Origin: Flavihumibacter solisilvae
GTDB taxonomy: Bacteria; Bacteroidota; Bacteroidia; Chitinophagales; Chitinophagaceae
Direction: 5' to 3'
Length of the DNA: 64,000 nt
NCBI RefSeq assembly: GCF_000814475.1
Contig: NZ_JSVC01000021.1
Coordinates: 177,530-241,529, forward strand
A program made the position numbers and the translations under genes. Numbering within the stretch: position 1 is the first letter of the stretch; every line of letters begins with the position of its first letter. This document shows positions 1 to 9,068 of the stretch, one piece after another. The notes beneath the pieces are model-generated. The model did not search any database. It worked only from the letters and a program-made list of their open reading frames with translations, and was not told where the DNA came from.

Positions 1-1
1 C

Positions 2-1882
2 AGACATCTCCGCTGGAAAGACAGTCCCACAGAATATGGCTATTTCCTTGAATACAACGATGCCGGAAAAGGTCCTTCCATACTCAGCAAAATAACCGTC
101 AATTCACTGGGCCTGCTGAGCACTCAGTATATTACAGGTTTCGATTATTATAAAGCACCAGTGAATGAAAGCTTCGAAGTAAAGGATGGCAAAGCTTACT
201 GGAAAAACGGGATCGAGAAGGGGTCAGCAACTTTCAGCAATGAAATATATTCAGGCTTGAATTCACTTCCAGGTGAAATTGAATTGCTGTTGAATGTACT
301 ACGCTATACGGGCAGGAAACAAACGACAATTTTACCGGCAGGAACCCGCGAAGTGAAGAAGCTTGTCAGTTACCAGATGAGGGGAACAACAAACCGGGTC
401 ACGCAACTTGACCTGATTTCAGTTGCAGGCGGTGGACACGCTCCCATTTATCGTTGGGTTCACCAGGATAACCGGCTCTTCGCCGCTGTGAGCGACGGGG
501 TATCGATTATTGAGGCGGATCACGAAGAGCTTGTGGATACATTGTTGTCCATTCAGAACCAATTTACATTCGCCTTCCTGAATAAAGTGGCAGTTGAAAG
601 CATGAAACGTCCGCCCTCAGGTTTCGCTATCAAAAATGTCACACTGTTTGAGGCCGATTCAGGTAGAACAGCAACGAACAGAACAGTGTTGGTCAGGGGT
701 GATACAATCGAAAAAGTGGGTCCGGCAGGAACAGTCATCATTCCGTCGAATTATACCGTGATCGATGGTACAGGCAAATTCCTCATGCCAGGATTATGGG
801 AGTCCCACGGGCATTTTTTACCGGAAGACGGACCATTCATGCTGGCGCAGGGAGTTACCAACTTCAGGGACATGGGAAATAACAATGTGGCACTACGAAA
901 GGCACAGCGCATGATGGCAGCAGATAGCCTCCCCGGCCCGGATATCAGCGTATTTTCCGGTATACTGGACCTCGCTAATGAACAGACCGTCCCAACCGTT
1001 GGTATAATCGAGACTCTGGAACAAGGTCTTGCCCAGATCGAGCAGTATCACAAAGACAGCTGCAAACAGATCGTGTTGCATGGTTCCATTTATCGTGACT
1101 GGGTAACACCGCTTGCCGACAAAGCTCATGAACTGGGGATGAGGGTATGCGGCCAGATCCCGGCGAGAACGGTGGCACGGCAAGCCTTATACCTGGGTTA
1201 TGACGAAATCAGTCAGCTGAACATGATTGCCCTGAATTTCCTGACTGACACTGTGGACACCCGCAGCATGAACAAGTTCTTCATTCCAGGCAGGTACGGA
1301 CATACAATAGATATGAAAGGAAATGTGTTCCTTGCTTTCATGAAATTGTTGAAGGACAGGGAAACAGTAATTGATCCGACGATGAGCCTGCTGGAAAGAA
1401 TGTATACGTACAAACCGGGTAAAATAAACGCTGCATACCAGCCACTGGCCTCCTTCCTGCCCCCGGATATAAAACGGGAAGTAATTACGGGCGGGTACAT
1501 AGATACTGATTCGCTTTCAAAGCAATACCAACAGTCATATGCCCACATGAAAAGAATACTCAAGGCAATTTATGACAACGGAAATATAATAATTGCGGGC
1601 ACTGACGGTGGAATACTCCAGCATGAACTGGAGATCTACAGTGAGTGCGGGATTGCTAATTCAGATGTGCTCCGCAGTGCGACCTACTGGCCGGCACAGG
1701 TTACCGGCAACCTGGATAGGTCAGGAACTATTGAAGCAGGGAAGACTGCCAATATGATCCTGATCGATGGCAATCCCCTGCTTCAGATGAAAGATATCCG
1801 TAAAGTAGACCTGACGTTTAAGCGCGGAAGGATCTACGATCCCAAATCCATTTACGCGGCCTATGGATGGGGGTATTACTGA
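2..1882 (+). CDS. Amidohydrolase family protein (5' end cut by the window)
   Basis: The reading frame is open from base 2, so the gene begins before the window; 626 residues are visible and the signal peptide, if any, is not. The C-terminal two thirds are an amidohydrolase (metal-dependent hydrolase) barrel: 'MPGLWESHGHF' holds the metal-binding HxH pair (codons at 806-814), 'AGTDGG' near the end is the usual late metal/catalytic Asp site, and 'GTIEAGKTANMILIDGNP' is the returning strand typical of imidazolonepropionase-like members. About 190 visible residues before the barrel do not resemble it and may be a separate domain. It converges on mrp with a 3-base gap. The substrate cannot be told from sequence. 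A GTG at 161 could be mistaken for the start but lies inside the open frame. Confidence 0.85.
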   Translation, partial: RHLRWKDSPTEYGYFLEYNDAGKGPSILSKITVNSLGLLSTQYITGFDYYKAPVNESFEVKDGKAYWKNGIEKGSATFSNEIYSGLNSLPGEIELLLNVLRYTGRKQTTILPAGTREVKKLVSYQMRGTTNRVTQLDLISVAGGGHAPIYRWVHQDNRLFAAVSDGVSIIEADHEELVDTLLSIQNQFTFAFLNKVAVESMKRPPSGFAIKNVTLFEADSGRTATNRTVLVRGDTIEKVGPAGTVIIPSNYTVIDGTGKFLMPGLWESHGHFLPEDGPFMLAQGVTNFRDMGNNNVALRKAQRMMAADSLPGPDISVFSGILDLANEQTVPTVGIIETLEQGLAQIEQYHKDSCKQIVLHGSIYRDWVTPLADKAHELGMRVCGQIPARTVARQALYLGYDEISQLNMIALNFLTDTVDTRSMNKFFIPGRYGHTIDMKGNVFLAFMKLLKDRETVIDPTMSLLERMYTYKPGKINAAYQPLASFLPPDIKREVITGGYIDTDSLSKQYQQSYAHMKRILKAIYDNGNIIIAGTDGGILQHELEIYSECGIANSDVLRSATYWPAQVTGNLDRSGTIEAGKTANMILIDGNPLLQMKDIRKVDLTFKRGRIYDPKSIYAAYGWGYY

Positions 1883-1885
1883 TCG

Positions 1886-2980
1886 TTATGCAACAACTTC
1901 AACCACACGCGTTGCTTCAAGATGCGCATTCCGCATTGCAATACTTCTTGCTGCGATGCCTGCAAACGACTCAAACGCCTTCCTGGAAACTGCATCGTCG
2001 CTCATCATGATGGGAACACCTTTATCACCACCTTCGCGGATGCTTTGGACAAGAGGAATTTGACCAAGGAACGGGATCTCATATTCTTCTGCAAGCTTCT
2101 TCCCGCCCTCCTTTCCGAAAATGTAATATTTGTTTTCAGGAAGTTCAGCCGGGGTGAAATAGCTCATGTTTTCAACAATACCGATAATGGGTACATTGAT
2201 CTGGGCCTGGCCAAACATAGCTATCCCTTTTTTGGCATCCGCAAGTGCAACATCCTGTGGAGTTGTTACTACCACAACGCCGGTTACCGGCACGGTTTGC
2301 AACAAAGTGAGGTGAATATCACCTGTGCCTGGTGGCATATCAATAACCAGGTAATCCAGTTCGTCCCAGAATACATCGGTTACGAATTGCCTGATCGCGC
2401 TGCTGGCCATCGGACCGCGCCATACAACGGCATTTTTTTCATCTACAAGTAGGCCGATACTCATCAACTTGATACCGTATCGCTCCAGTGGTACGATCAT
2501 CCCTTTTTCGCCTGCATTGATCATTTTCGGCCTCTCCCCTCTCACTCCGAACATTATAGGAACACTCGGGCCATAGATATCCGCATCCATAAGGCCGACG
2601 CTTGCTCCTCCCTGTGATAAAGCAAGTGCCAGGTTTGCAGCAACCGTACTTTTGCCTACTCCGCCTTTTCCGCTCACTACGGCGATGATATTTTTTACTT
2701 TCGGCAGAACTGCGCCGGTATCTTTTCGTACTGTGCTGGTGTTGGCCGTAAAGTTCACCTGAACATTAGCTTCCTTATTTACCAGTAAACGGATGGCATT
2801 GACAGATGCGTTCTTCATCATGTCTTTCATTGGACATGCCGGTGTCGTGAGAACAATTGTGAATGCCACATCATTCCCTGAAACTGAAATGTCCTTCACC
2901 ATATTAAGAGTAACAATGTCTTTTCCGAGGTCAGGTTCCTGAACGTTGCTAAGTGCCTGTAATATTTGCTCTTGCGTCAT
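1886..2980 (-). CDS. mrp: Mrp/NBP35-type iron-sulfur cluster carrier ATPase
   Basis: 364 residues. The first about 80 are a MIP18/DUF59 domain with 'TTPACPMKD' (Cys49). The rest is a deviant Walker A P-loop ATPase, 'GKGGVGKS' at 104-111, with 'DADIYGPSVP' and 'IDMPPGTGD' downstream, the signature of Mrp/ApbC proteins that carry 4Fe-4S clusters to apoproteins in the cytosol. The C-terminal CXXC that holds the bridging cluster in ApbC and Nbp35 is absent; the equivalent stretch reads 'SYFTPAELPENKYYIFG'. From memory this is the usual form in Bacteroidota. Transcribed away from the 3078 gene, with a TAATTTTG -7 element at 3012-3019 in front. Confidence 0.93.
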   Translation of the reverse strand: MTQEQILQALSNVQEPDLGKDIVTLNMVKDISVSGNDVAFTIVLTTPACPMKDMMKNASVNAIRLLVNKEANVQVNFTANTSTVRKDTGAVLPKVKNIIAVVSGKGGVGKSTVAANLALALSQGGASVGLMDADIYGPSVPIMFGVRGERPKMINAGEKGMIVPLERYGIKLMSIGLLVDEKNAVVWRGPMASSAIRQFVTDVFWDELDYLVIDMPPGTGDIHLTLLQTVPVTGVVVVTTPQDVALADAKKGIAMFGQAQINVPIIGIVENMSYFTPAELPENKYYIFGKEGGKKLAEEYEIPFLGQIPLVQSIREGGDKGVPIMMSDDAVSRKAFESFAGIAARSIAMRNAHLEATRVVEVVA

Positions 2981-3011
2981 TATTAGCTGTGTTGGTAGTG
3001 GAATTTTAGTG

Positions 3012-3019
3012 CAAAATTA
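3012..3019 (-). promoter_or_regulatory. -7 element upstream of mrp
   Basis: On the minus strand the bases read TAATTTTG, a full match to the Bacteroidota housekeeping -7 consensus TAnnTTTG, 31 bases before the mrp ATG. No clear -33 TTTG lies at the expected distance. Confidence 0.5.
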
Positions 3020-3040
3020 ACCAATGAGGGCCGTAAAATG

Positions 3041-3072
3041 TTTAGGCTGAACAGACGAAGTCTATATATTTG
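3041..3072 (+). promoter_or_regulatory. Promoter of the 3078 gene
   Basis: TTTA (3041-3044), a 20-base spacer, then TATATTTG (3065-3072): one mismatch at -33 and a perfect TAnnTTTG at -7. The -7 element ends only 5 bases before the ATG, so transcription would begin at or next to the start codon. Confidence 0.5.
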
Positions 3073-3077
3073 GCTTA

Positions 3078-3719
3078 ATGAAGCGAATTCTACCTATACT
3101 TATAATTATTTTTTTTACTATCTGCCAACGTGCACAGGCACAGTTTGAACAGATTAAAGATTCGGTGGTTCAATTATATGGGGTAGTGATGACCGCTGAC
3201 AGCCTGGTGGGAATTCCCTCTGTCAGTGTTACCATAAAAGGGGGAAGAAGGGGAACCTTTACGAACGAGCAGGGCGTTTTTTCAATTGTTGCGCTAAAGG
3301 GCGACAAAATAGAATTCAGCAGTGTGGGATACAAGCCGAAGCTGGTGGAGATCCCCCGTAACCTGGAAGGAAACCAGTTCAGTGTTGTTCAGCTGATGGT
3401 TGTGGATACGCAGTACCTGCCTGTAACGATCATCAGACCCAGGCCGACAAGGGAACAGTTTGAAAGGGATTTTGTGAATACCCAGGTGCCTGACGATGAC
3501 CTGGAAATTGCCCGTAAAAACACCGATGAACAAACCCGCAGGGCGCTGTTGGCAGTACTTCCTGCCGACGGAAAGGAAGCAGCCAATTATACACTTCGTC
3601 GCCAGGCTCAGAAATATTCTTACACTGGTACGACTCCTCCCATCAACCTCATGAATCCGATGGCCTGGGCTGAATTTATCAAGGCCTGGAAGCGTGGCGA
3701 CTTCAAAAGCAAGAAGTAG
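3078..3719 (+). CDS. Secreted protein with carboxypeptidase-like regulatory domain
   Basis: 213 residues. The first about 21 form a signal peptide ending 'RAQAQ'. Residues about 33-105 match the carboxypeptidase-regulatory-like fold common in Bacteroidota: 'LYGVVMTADSLVGIPSVSV', then 'TFTNEQGVFSI' and 'FSSVGYKPK'. The remaining about 100 residues are charged and have no family I recognise; 'MNPMAWAEFIKAWKRGDFK' lies at the end. No TonB plug or barrel follows, so it is a stand-alone periplasmic or surface protein rather than a truncated receptor. It precedes the acyl-CoA dehydrogenase gene by 28 bases, but a separate -7 element lies in that gap. Function unknown. Confidence 0.8.
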   Translation: MKRILPILIIIFFTICQRAQAQFEQIKDSVVQLYGVVMTADSLVGIPSVSVTIKGGRRGTFTNEQGVFSIVALKGDKIEFSSVGYKPKLVEIPRNLEGNQFSVVQLMVVDTQYLPVTIIRPRPTREQFERDFVNTQVPDDDLEIARKNTDEQTRRALLAVLPADGKEAANYTLRRQAQKYSYTGTTPPINLMNPMAWAEFIKAWKRGDFKSKK

Positions 3720-3722
3720 CCT

Positions 3723-3730
3723 TATTTTTG
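3723..3730 (+). promoter_or_regulatory. -7 element upstream of the 3-hydroxyacyl-CoA dehydrogenase gene
   Basis: TATTTTTG matches TAnnTTTG exactly and ends 17 bases before the ATG at 3748. No good -33 element is visible. Confidence 0.4.
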
Positions 3731-3747
3731 CTGCCTAAATAAAATGT

Positions 3748-4644
3748 ATGTTTCAAACGATTGCTGTCATTGGTGCCGGCACCATGGGTAACGGTATTGC
3801 ACATGTATTTGCGCAGTTCGGATATAAGGTAAACCTGATAGACTTAAATAATGAGCAGCTGGACAAGGCGCTGCAGACCATTAGCAGGAACCTGGAGCGC
3901 CAGGTATCAAAAGGACTACTGTCTGAAGAAGACCGGTCAGCCGCATATGAACGCATCAGCACTTTTAATGCTATTGAAGAGGGCGTAAAAGACGTGCAGC
4001 TGGTTGTTGAAGCAGCCAGTGAAAGCATCAATATCAAGCTGGAGGTATTCAAAGCGCTTGATAAACACGCCCCGCAGGAAGCCATACTGGCAACAAACAC
4101 CTCATCTATTTCCATCACACGAATTGCCGCGGTCACGAACAGGCCGGGTAAAGTGATCGGTATGCACTTTATGAACCCGGTACCGGTCATGAAACTGGTG
4201 GAAATCATCAATGGCTATGCGACGGAAAGTGAGGTAACAGAATCGATAACAACGCTTTCAAAAAGCATCCAGAAAATCCCCTGTGTAGTAAATGATTACC
4301 CCGGTTTCATTGCCAACCGTATATTGATGCCAATGATAAATGAAGCCATATACAGCCTGTATGAAGGTGTGGCAGGGGTAAACGAAATAGATACGGTGAT
4401 GAAGCTGGGCATGGCCCACCCGATGGGACCGCTGCAACTCGCAGATTTTATCGGCCTGGACGTTTGCCACAGCATCCTGCAGGTACTTCATGAGGGATTC
4501 GGCAATCCGAAATATGCCCCCTGCCCACTGCTAACCAATATGGTTACTGCCCGAAAACTGGGCGTTAAAACCGGTGAAGGCTTTTACACCTATGCAAGCG
4601 GAAGTAAAGAACTGCAGGTGAGTAACCGATTTTCCAGGCAGTAA
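3748..4644 (+). CDS. 3-hydroxybutyryl-CoA dehydrogenase family protein
   Basis: 298 residues, the normal length of stand-alone 3-hydroxyacyl-CoA dehydrogenases (Hbd/PaaH type). The Rossmann NAD loop is 'GAGTMGNG' at 9-16, 'VVEAASE' precedes the substrate site, 'NTSSISIT' follows, and the catalytic His is in 'GMHFMNPVPVMKLVEI' (His140). The C-terminal domain carries 'GFIANRILMPMINEAIY' and 'MGPLQLADFIGLD'. It oxidises 3-hydroxyacyl-CoA to 3-oxoacyl-CoA with NAD(P) in the cytosol. No thiolase or enoyl-CoA hydratase gene is next to it, so the chain length and pathway direction cannot be read from context. A second ATG at 3744 is out of frame. Confidence 0.92.
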   Translation: MFQTIAVIGAGTMGNGIAHVFAQFGYKVNLIDLNNEQLDKALQTISRNLERQVSKGLLSEEDRSAAYERISTFNAIEEGVKDVQLVVEAASESINIKLEVFKALDKHAPQEAILATNTSSISITRIAAVTNRPGKVIGMHFMNPVPVMKLVEIINGYATESEVTESITTLSKSIQKIPCVVNDYPGFIANRILMPMINEAIYSLYEGVAGVNEIDTVMKLGMAHPMGPLQLADFIGLDVCHSILQVLHEGFGNPKYAPCPLLTNMVTARKLGVKTGEGFYTYASGSKELQVSNRFSRQ

Positions 4645-4780
4645 AACGGTTCGGCCCCCAAAACCGACGGTTCATGGTCGAATTTCTACGACTCAGTGGA
4701 ATAAAATTTTCCGGGTCAGATGATTAGGACATTTTTACAGCGGATTAAGGCTAGCCCCTTTGATCATTAAACCTTAAACT

Positions 4781-5236
4781 ATGTCCTTCGTCCCAACCAT
4801 GGAAATGACTCCACGGCAAATGCAATGCGTCAGGAATTCCTGGCGCAATTTCAGGGACCTGGATCCCGCTTTTTTTTCTGAACCATTCTATGCAAAGTTA
4901 TTCGCCGATCATCCGGCGGCGAAAAAAGTGTTCGGCGATAACCTGGCCGAACACTTTTCTTTTCTTCATGAAATGCTGAGCCAGCTGGTTTCACGGATTG
5001 ACCGTCCGGACCAATTGCTTATAACATGCAGCCGGATCGCCCGGAATAACGCAGCCCTTGGCATGAACGAAAAGTTTTATGAATGGTACGGACATGCACT
5101 AATCTGGACCCTCAGGCAAGGCGCCGGAGCTGACTGGAATATGGAAACAGAGCAATCCTGGATCTCATATTATAAATATCTCGTAGACCAGATCCATAAC
5201 CTCCAGCATGGAATTGCAGAAGCAATAGATCATTAA
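4781..5236 (+). CDS. Globin-fold protein lacking the proximal histidine
   Basis: 151 residues, the length of single-domain bacterial haemoglobins. 'FFSEPFYAKLFADHPAAKKVF' fits the A-C helices and 'YEWYGHALIWTLRQGAG' followed by 'DWNMETEQSWISYY' is the G-helix pattern of this family. Where normal members read roughly ARRHVxYGV with the proximal His (F8), this protein has 'ARNNAALGM', placing Asn90 at the ligand position. Other histidines occur, but none in the F helix. It may therefore bind haem differently or not at all, like the non-haem globin domains of RsbR-type sensors. The propeller histidine kinase begins 23 bases downstream on the same strand, so co-transcription is possible. Confidence 0.78.
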   Translation: MSFVPTMEMTPRQMQCVRNSWRNFRDLDPAFFSEPFYAKLFADHPAAKKVFGDNLAEHFSFLHEMLSQLVSRIDRPDQLLITCSRIARNNAALGMNEKFYEWYGHALIWTLRQGAGADWNMETEQSWISYYKYLVDQIHNLQHGIAEAIDH

Positions 5237-5259
5237 CCCCTGTGTTGTATTTTGCGGCC

Positions 5260-8200
5260 ATGTCCCAGTTTTCCAGGTTTCCCGTCATTTTTATTGTCTT
5301 CCTGATATCCTTAAACGCCATGGGCCAGTCACACATGGTCAATGTCCGTCATATCACAACAAGGGAAGGCCTGGCAGATGGAGTAGTGCGTGCAATTGGC
5401 CAGGATCGTTTTGGCTATATCTGGATTGGTACAGTAAGCGGGTTGAACAGGTTTGACGGCACAAACCTTGTGCGATACCAGAGCGATCCGAGGCAACCGG
5501 GCAGTCCGCCCCCAAGCGTTCCACGGAATATTTACAGCGATTCGAAAGGAAATCTCTGGATTGGATTCAACAATGGACTCTACAGGTTTGAGCATGAAAC
5601 AGACAAATTTATCCTCGTAAATGGCTCGGAATCGTATTCTATTACAAAGATCGTTGAAGATACAGCGGCAGCAGTTCTTCACCTGTTAAGTGACAATGGT
5701 ATTGCTCAATACCACATGAATCAAAAAGAGTTCATGTGGATCGATAAAAATGGTGATCTTGATTTGAGGGAAGGTGTTGAGAACAAATACATGGATATTG
5801 CCTTCAAAAATTCAAGGTTATACATTGCAACAAACAAGAACCTGCGTCAACTCGCCAGGGGAAGTAAAGATATTCACCGGCTTGACACGGCACTCATCCC
5901 GGAGAAAGATCTCCAACACCTGGCTGTAGATCACGAGGGTAATATCTGGCTGTCATTCGGAGGGAACAGTCATCTTGTACGGAAGATTCATCCTTCCCTG
6001 AAAAGTTCGGAACTGATGCCACTGTTGGATGAGGTAGATGCGAGGAGCCATAATAATTTCGTAAGAAACATTTCGGTTGATAAAAAAGGAAAGATCTGGT
6101 TCCTGAACAGCAACCGGGGAGTCGCTAACTACAATAATCAAACGAAGGCATTTACCTGGTACAAATACCAGGAAGTAAAGCCAAACACGCTGTCACCCAC
6201 GCATGCCTATGATCTTTTTGAAAGCCGTGAAGGCACTATATGGTTGGGCACAGAAGGCTATGGGGTCGACTATTTCGATCCGGACAAAAGTATGTTCAAA
6301 GTTATCTCCTCATACGAAGACCCGGTTGTGCCAAGGAATGCGACGTGGGCAAGGGCTGCGGTTGAAGATATTGGTGGAGACATCTGGATGTCGTGGGTAG
6401 GAGGACTGACACGTCTGGACATAAAGCAAAAAAAATACACGCACTGGGAAAATTTTTACAGTGACCAGATGGTACTTTATAGCATGTCGGTTCGCGCACT
6501 TCTTGCCGATTCAAAAGGATTTATCTGGATAGGTACCGCTAAGGGCCTGAACAGGCTGGAAAAAGCAACGGGTAAAATTGAGTTTCTGACCATCCGGGAT
6601 TCAATGCCTGAATCAGGATTCTATTGGTCACTGGTGGAAGACAGCCAAAAAAACATCTGGGCAGGAACCGGCGAAAACCTGTTTTATAAAAATGCACAGG
6701 ATGGAAAACATTACAGTTCGGCAAGCCATCCTTTATTGGCCACGGTTATTGACACAGGCGTGAGAGCGATCTATGAAGATAACCGGAAACGCCTGTGGTT
6801 TGGCCTTAACGGCACTGGCCTTGTGATGTACGACCCTGCAAAAAATCTTGTAAAAAAATGGAGCAGGACACAACAGAACGACAGCACTTTACTTGGCAAC
6901 ACAATAACAGCAATTCACCAGGATAAATCGGGGGTCATATGGCTGAGCTCATTCAATGGACTTGTAGGATATGATGTAGAAGAGGATGTTTTTCACCAGT
7001 ATACGCATGCGCAACAGCTTCCTTCCCTCAAATGTTCCGGCCTGATGGTTGATTCACTTAACAGGTTGTGGGTGGGAACCACTTCCGGCCTGGCGATGCT
7101 TGACCCTGCACGGAAACATTTTACGACTTTCACAGTGGAAGATGGATTGCCGACACTGGAATTTTCAGACATGCCTGCTACAAAACTGCGAAACGGAGAT
7201 TTTCTATTCCCAACAATGTTGGGATATGTGCAGTTTAATCCACTGAACCATTCTTCCCGTTATAACCCATTGCCATTATACATCTCAAGCATACGCGTGT
7301 TTGACAAAGTGTACAAAGGCAATACAAATACCGAATCTATTCCCAAACTCGACCTGGGACACAACCAGAACTTCTTCTCCTTTCAACTCGTTGCTATCAA
7401 CTACACAAACCCGGTAAGAACGTGGTACGCGTACATGCTGGAAGGCTTTGACAAGGACTGGATCATCTCAAAAAACGGACTCGTTAATTATACGAACGTA
7501 CCTGGCGGCAAGTATAAATTCCGTTACAAAACAAGCCTGGATCCGGAACAATGGAATGTTCCGGAAAAGCATCTGGAAGTATTCATTGGAACAGTATTTT
7601 ATAAAACCTGGTGGTTCATCCTGTTAATCGCTGTAGCTGTTATATCGCTGATGTACATGTGGTACCTGGCCAGGATTAACCAGCAGAAAAAAATCTATTC
7701 TTTGCAAAGCAAGGCCCAGCTACTCGAAAAAGAAAAAGCATTGGTGAAGTTCGAAGGATTGAAACAACAGCTGAACCCGCATTTTTTATTTAACTCGTTG
7801 TCATCTCTCGGAAGTCTTATACGTATGAACCAGGCGCTGGCTATTTCTTTCCTGGAAAAGCTCAGTAAGACTTACCGCTACATCCTGCAAAGCAGAGACC
7901 TGGACCTCATATCTCTTGAAGAAGAAATCCGGTTTGCCGCTTCATATTTCAGTTTACTGGAAACACGTTTTAATGAAGGATTGCAAATAAATATTGATAT
8001 TAGTCAGGAAGCAATGAAGTATAAAGTGGTTCCTGTTATTCTGCAGAACATGATCGATAACGCCATCAAGCACAATATTATCGCCGGGGATACACCACTG
8101 ACACTGGACGTTTTCACGGACGATGGCTATCTCGTTGTCCGAAACAACCTGCAACTCAAAAAGCTGGTAGAAACCAGTAACAAACAGGGGCTGAATAATC

Positions 8201-8289
8201 TGCTTTCCCTCTACCGTTACCTTACAGAAAAGCCCATGACTATTGAAAGAACTTCACAACATTTTACAGTTAAAATTCCATTGATATGA
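5260..8289 (+). CDS. Two-component propeller sensor histidine kinase (LytS type)
   Basis: I start at ATG 5260, which opens a signal peptide (residues 1-23, ending 'NAMGQ'), rather than GTG 5242; this gives 1009 residues. About 690 residues carry repeated 'D..G..WIGT..GLNR' units of the two-component-regulator propeller, followed by a Y_Y_Y domain ('VPGGKYKFRYK'). One membrane helix lies at about 783-805. The cytoplasmic part is a LytS/YehU-type kinase: 'LKQQLNPHFLFNSLSSL' with phospho-His841 and the ATPase N-box 'NMIDNAIKHN' with Asn934. Unlike classical hybrid systems it has no fused receiver or AraC domain; the partner regulator gene overlaps its end by 4 bases (ATGA). It probably senses a periplasmic ligand. 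Confidence 0.92.
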   Translation: MSQFSRFPVIFIVFLISLNAMGQSHMVNVRHITTREGLADGVVRAIGQDRFGYIWIGTVSGLNRFDGTNLVRYQSDPRQPGSPPPSVPRNIYSDSKGNLWIGFNNGLYRFEHETDKFILVNGSESYSITKIVEDTAAAVLHLLSDNGIAQYHMNQKEFMWIDKNGDLDLREGVENKYMDIAFKNSRLYIATNKNLRQLARGSKDIHRLDTALIPEKDLQHLAVDHEGNIWLSFGGNSHLVRKIHPSLKSSELMPLLDEVDARSHNNFVRNISVDKKGKIWFLNSNRGVANYNNQTKAFTWYKYQEVKPNTLSPTHAYDLFESREGTIWLGTEGYGVDYFDPDKSMFKVISSYEDPVVPRNATWARAAVEDIGGDIWMSWVGGLTRLDIKQKKYTHWENFYSDQMVLYSMSVRALLADSKGFIWIGTAKGLNRLEKATGKIEFLTIRDSMPESGFYWSLVEDSQKNIWAGTGENLFYKNAQDGKHYSSASHPLLATVIDTGVRAIYEDNRKRLWFGLNGTGLVMYDPAKNLVKKWSRTQQNDSTLLGNTITAIHQDKSGVIWLSSFNGLVGYDVEEDVFHQYTHAQQLPSLKCSGLMVDSLNRLWVGTTSGLAMLDPARKHFTTFTVEDGLPTLEFSDMPATKLRNGDFLFPTMLGYVQFNPLNHSSRYNPLPLYISSIRVFDKVYKGNTNTESIPKLDLGHNQNFFSFQLVAINYTNPVRTWYAYMLEGFDKDWIISKNGLVNYTNVPGGKYKFRYKTSLDPEQWNVPEKHLEVFIGTVFYKTWWFILLIAVAVISLMYMWYLARINQQKKIYSLQSKAQLLEKEKALVKFEGLKQQLNPHFLFNSLSSLGSLIRMNQALAISFLEKLSKTYRYILQSRDLDLISLEEEIRFAASYFSLLETRFNEGLQINIDISQEAMKYKVVPVILQNMIDNAIKHNIIAGDTPLTLDVFTDDGYLVVRNNLQLKKLVETSNKQGLNNLLSLYRYLTEKPMTIERTSQHFTVKIPLI

Positions 8290-9050
8290 AAGCCCTGATC
8301 ATTGAGGATGAGTTGCTGATCGCCAGGGAGCTGAAATATAAAATTGAAATGGCTGCCCCGGATGTTGAGATCCTGGAAATTTTACCCAGTCTTAAAACAA
8401 GCAGGAAATGGTTTATGCAGAACCCGCAACCGGATCTGCTGTTTATGGATATACAGCTAAGCGATGGAGTGAGTTTTGATCTGTTAGAGGAGTTCAGCCT
8501 GGACTGCCCGGTAATTTTCACAACGGCTTATGACGAGTTTGCCGTGAAGGCATTCAGGAATAATGGCATAGACTACCTGCTTAAACCTGTTGACCTGGAT
8601 GAACTGACAGTTGCGATCAATAAATGCAGACAATATTTAGGCAAAACTGCAGCAGTACCTGATCTCAAAAAGTTACTTGATATTATCAGCAGCAAGGAGC
8701 CAACAGGTACGTACAAGGAAAAATTCATTGTACATTTCAGGAACGGTCTTGTCCCCATTAATGTTGACCAGATCGTATGTTTTACGCGCGACAATCTCTA
8801 TTATCTCATTACCGATAAAGGCGAGAAATATCCTATCGAATATGAGAGCCTGGAAGAAGTGGAGCAAATACTGGATCCCAATCTTTTCTTTAGGGCGAAC
8901 AGGCAATGCCTCGTTAATATACACGCCATTCAAAGGGTAGTACCAAACGAGAATGGGAAACTGAGTATTTATCTCGGGGAAGTTTACCAGGAGGCAATAG
9001 ATATCAGCCGCGATAAAGCACCTGCATTCCGAAAGTGGCTGGACCGATAG
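8286..9050 (+). CDS. LytTR family response regulator
   Basis: 254 residues. The N-terminal receiver has acidic residues 'IIEDE' at 5-9, phospho-acceptor Asp55 in 'LLFMDIQLSDG', Thr80 and Lys100 ('YLLKPVD'). Residues about 150-250 are a LytTR DNA-binding domain: 'NGLVPINVDQIVCFTRDNLYYLIT' in outline and 'LFFRANRQCLVNIHAI', the usual family ending. The start ATG overlaps the kinase stop (ATGA), so the two are translationally coupled and should act as one signalling pair. Targets are not evident; no direct repeats typical of LytTR sites were identified upstream. Confidence 0.94.
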   Translation: MKALIIEDELLIARELKYKIEMAAPDVEILEILPSLKTSRKWFMQNPQPDLLFMDIQLSDGVSFDLLEEFSLDCPVIFTTAYDEFAVKAFRNNGIDYLLKPVDLDELTVAINKCRQYLGKTAAVPDLKKLLDIISSKEPTGTYKEKFIVHFRNGLVPINVDQIVCFTRDNLYYLITDKGEKYPIEYESLEEVEQILDPNLFFRANRQCLVNIHAIQRVVPNENGKLSIYLGEVYQEAIDISRDKAPAFRKWLDR

Positions 9051-9068
9051 TCATTCGATATCGACAAA

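Noticed and set aside
1922..2452. 176-residue plus-strand frame within mrp
   Set aside because: Antisense to a fully conserved Mrp gene; composition (many Cys, His, Asn) and lack of any domain mark it as a shadow.
5242..5259. GTG start for the sensor kinase 18 bases upstream of ATG 5260
   Set aside because: ATG 5260 begins an ordinary signal peptide; the upstream start would add six residues before it.
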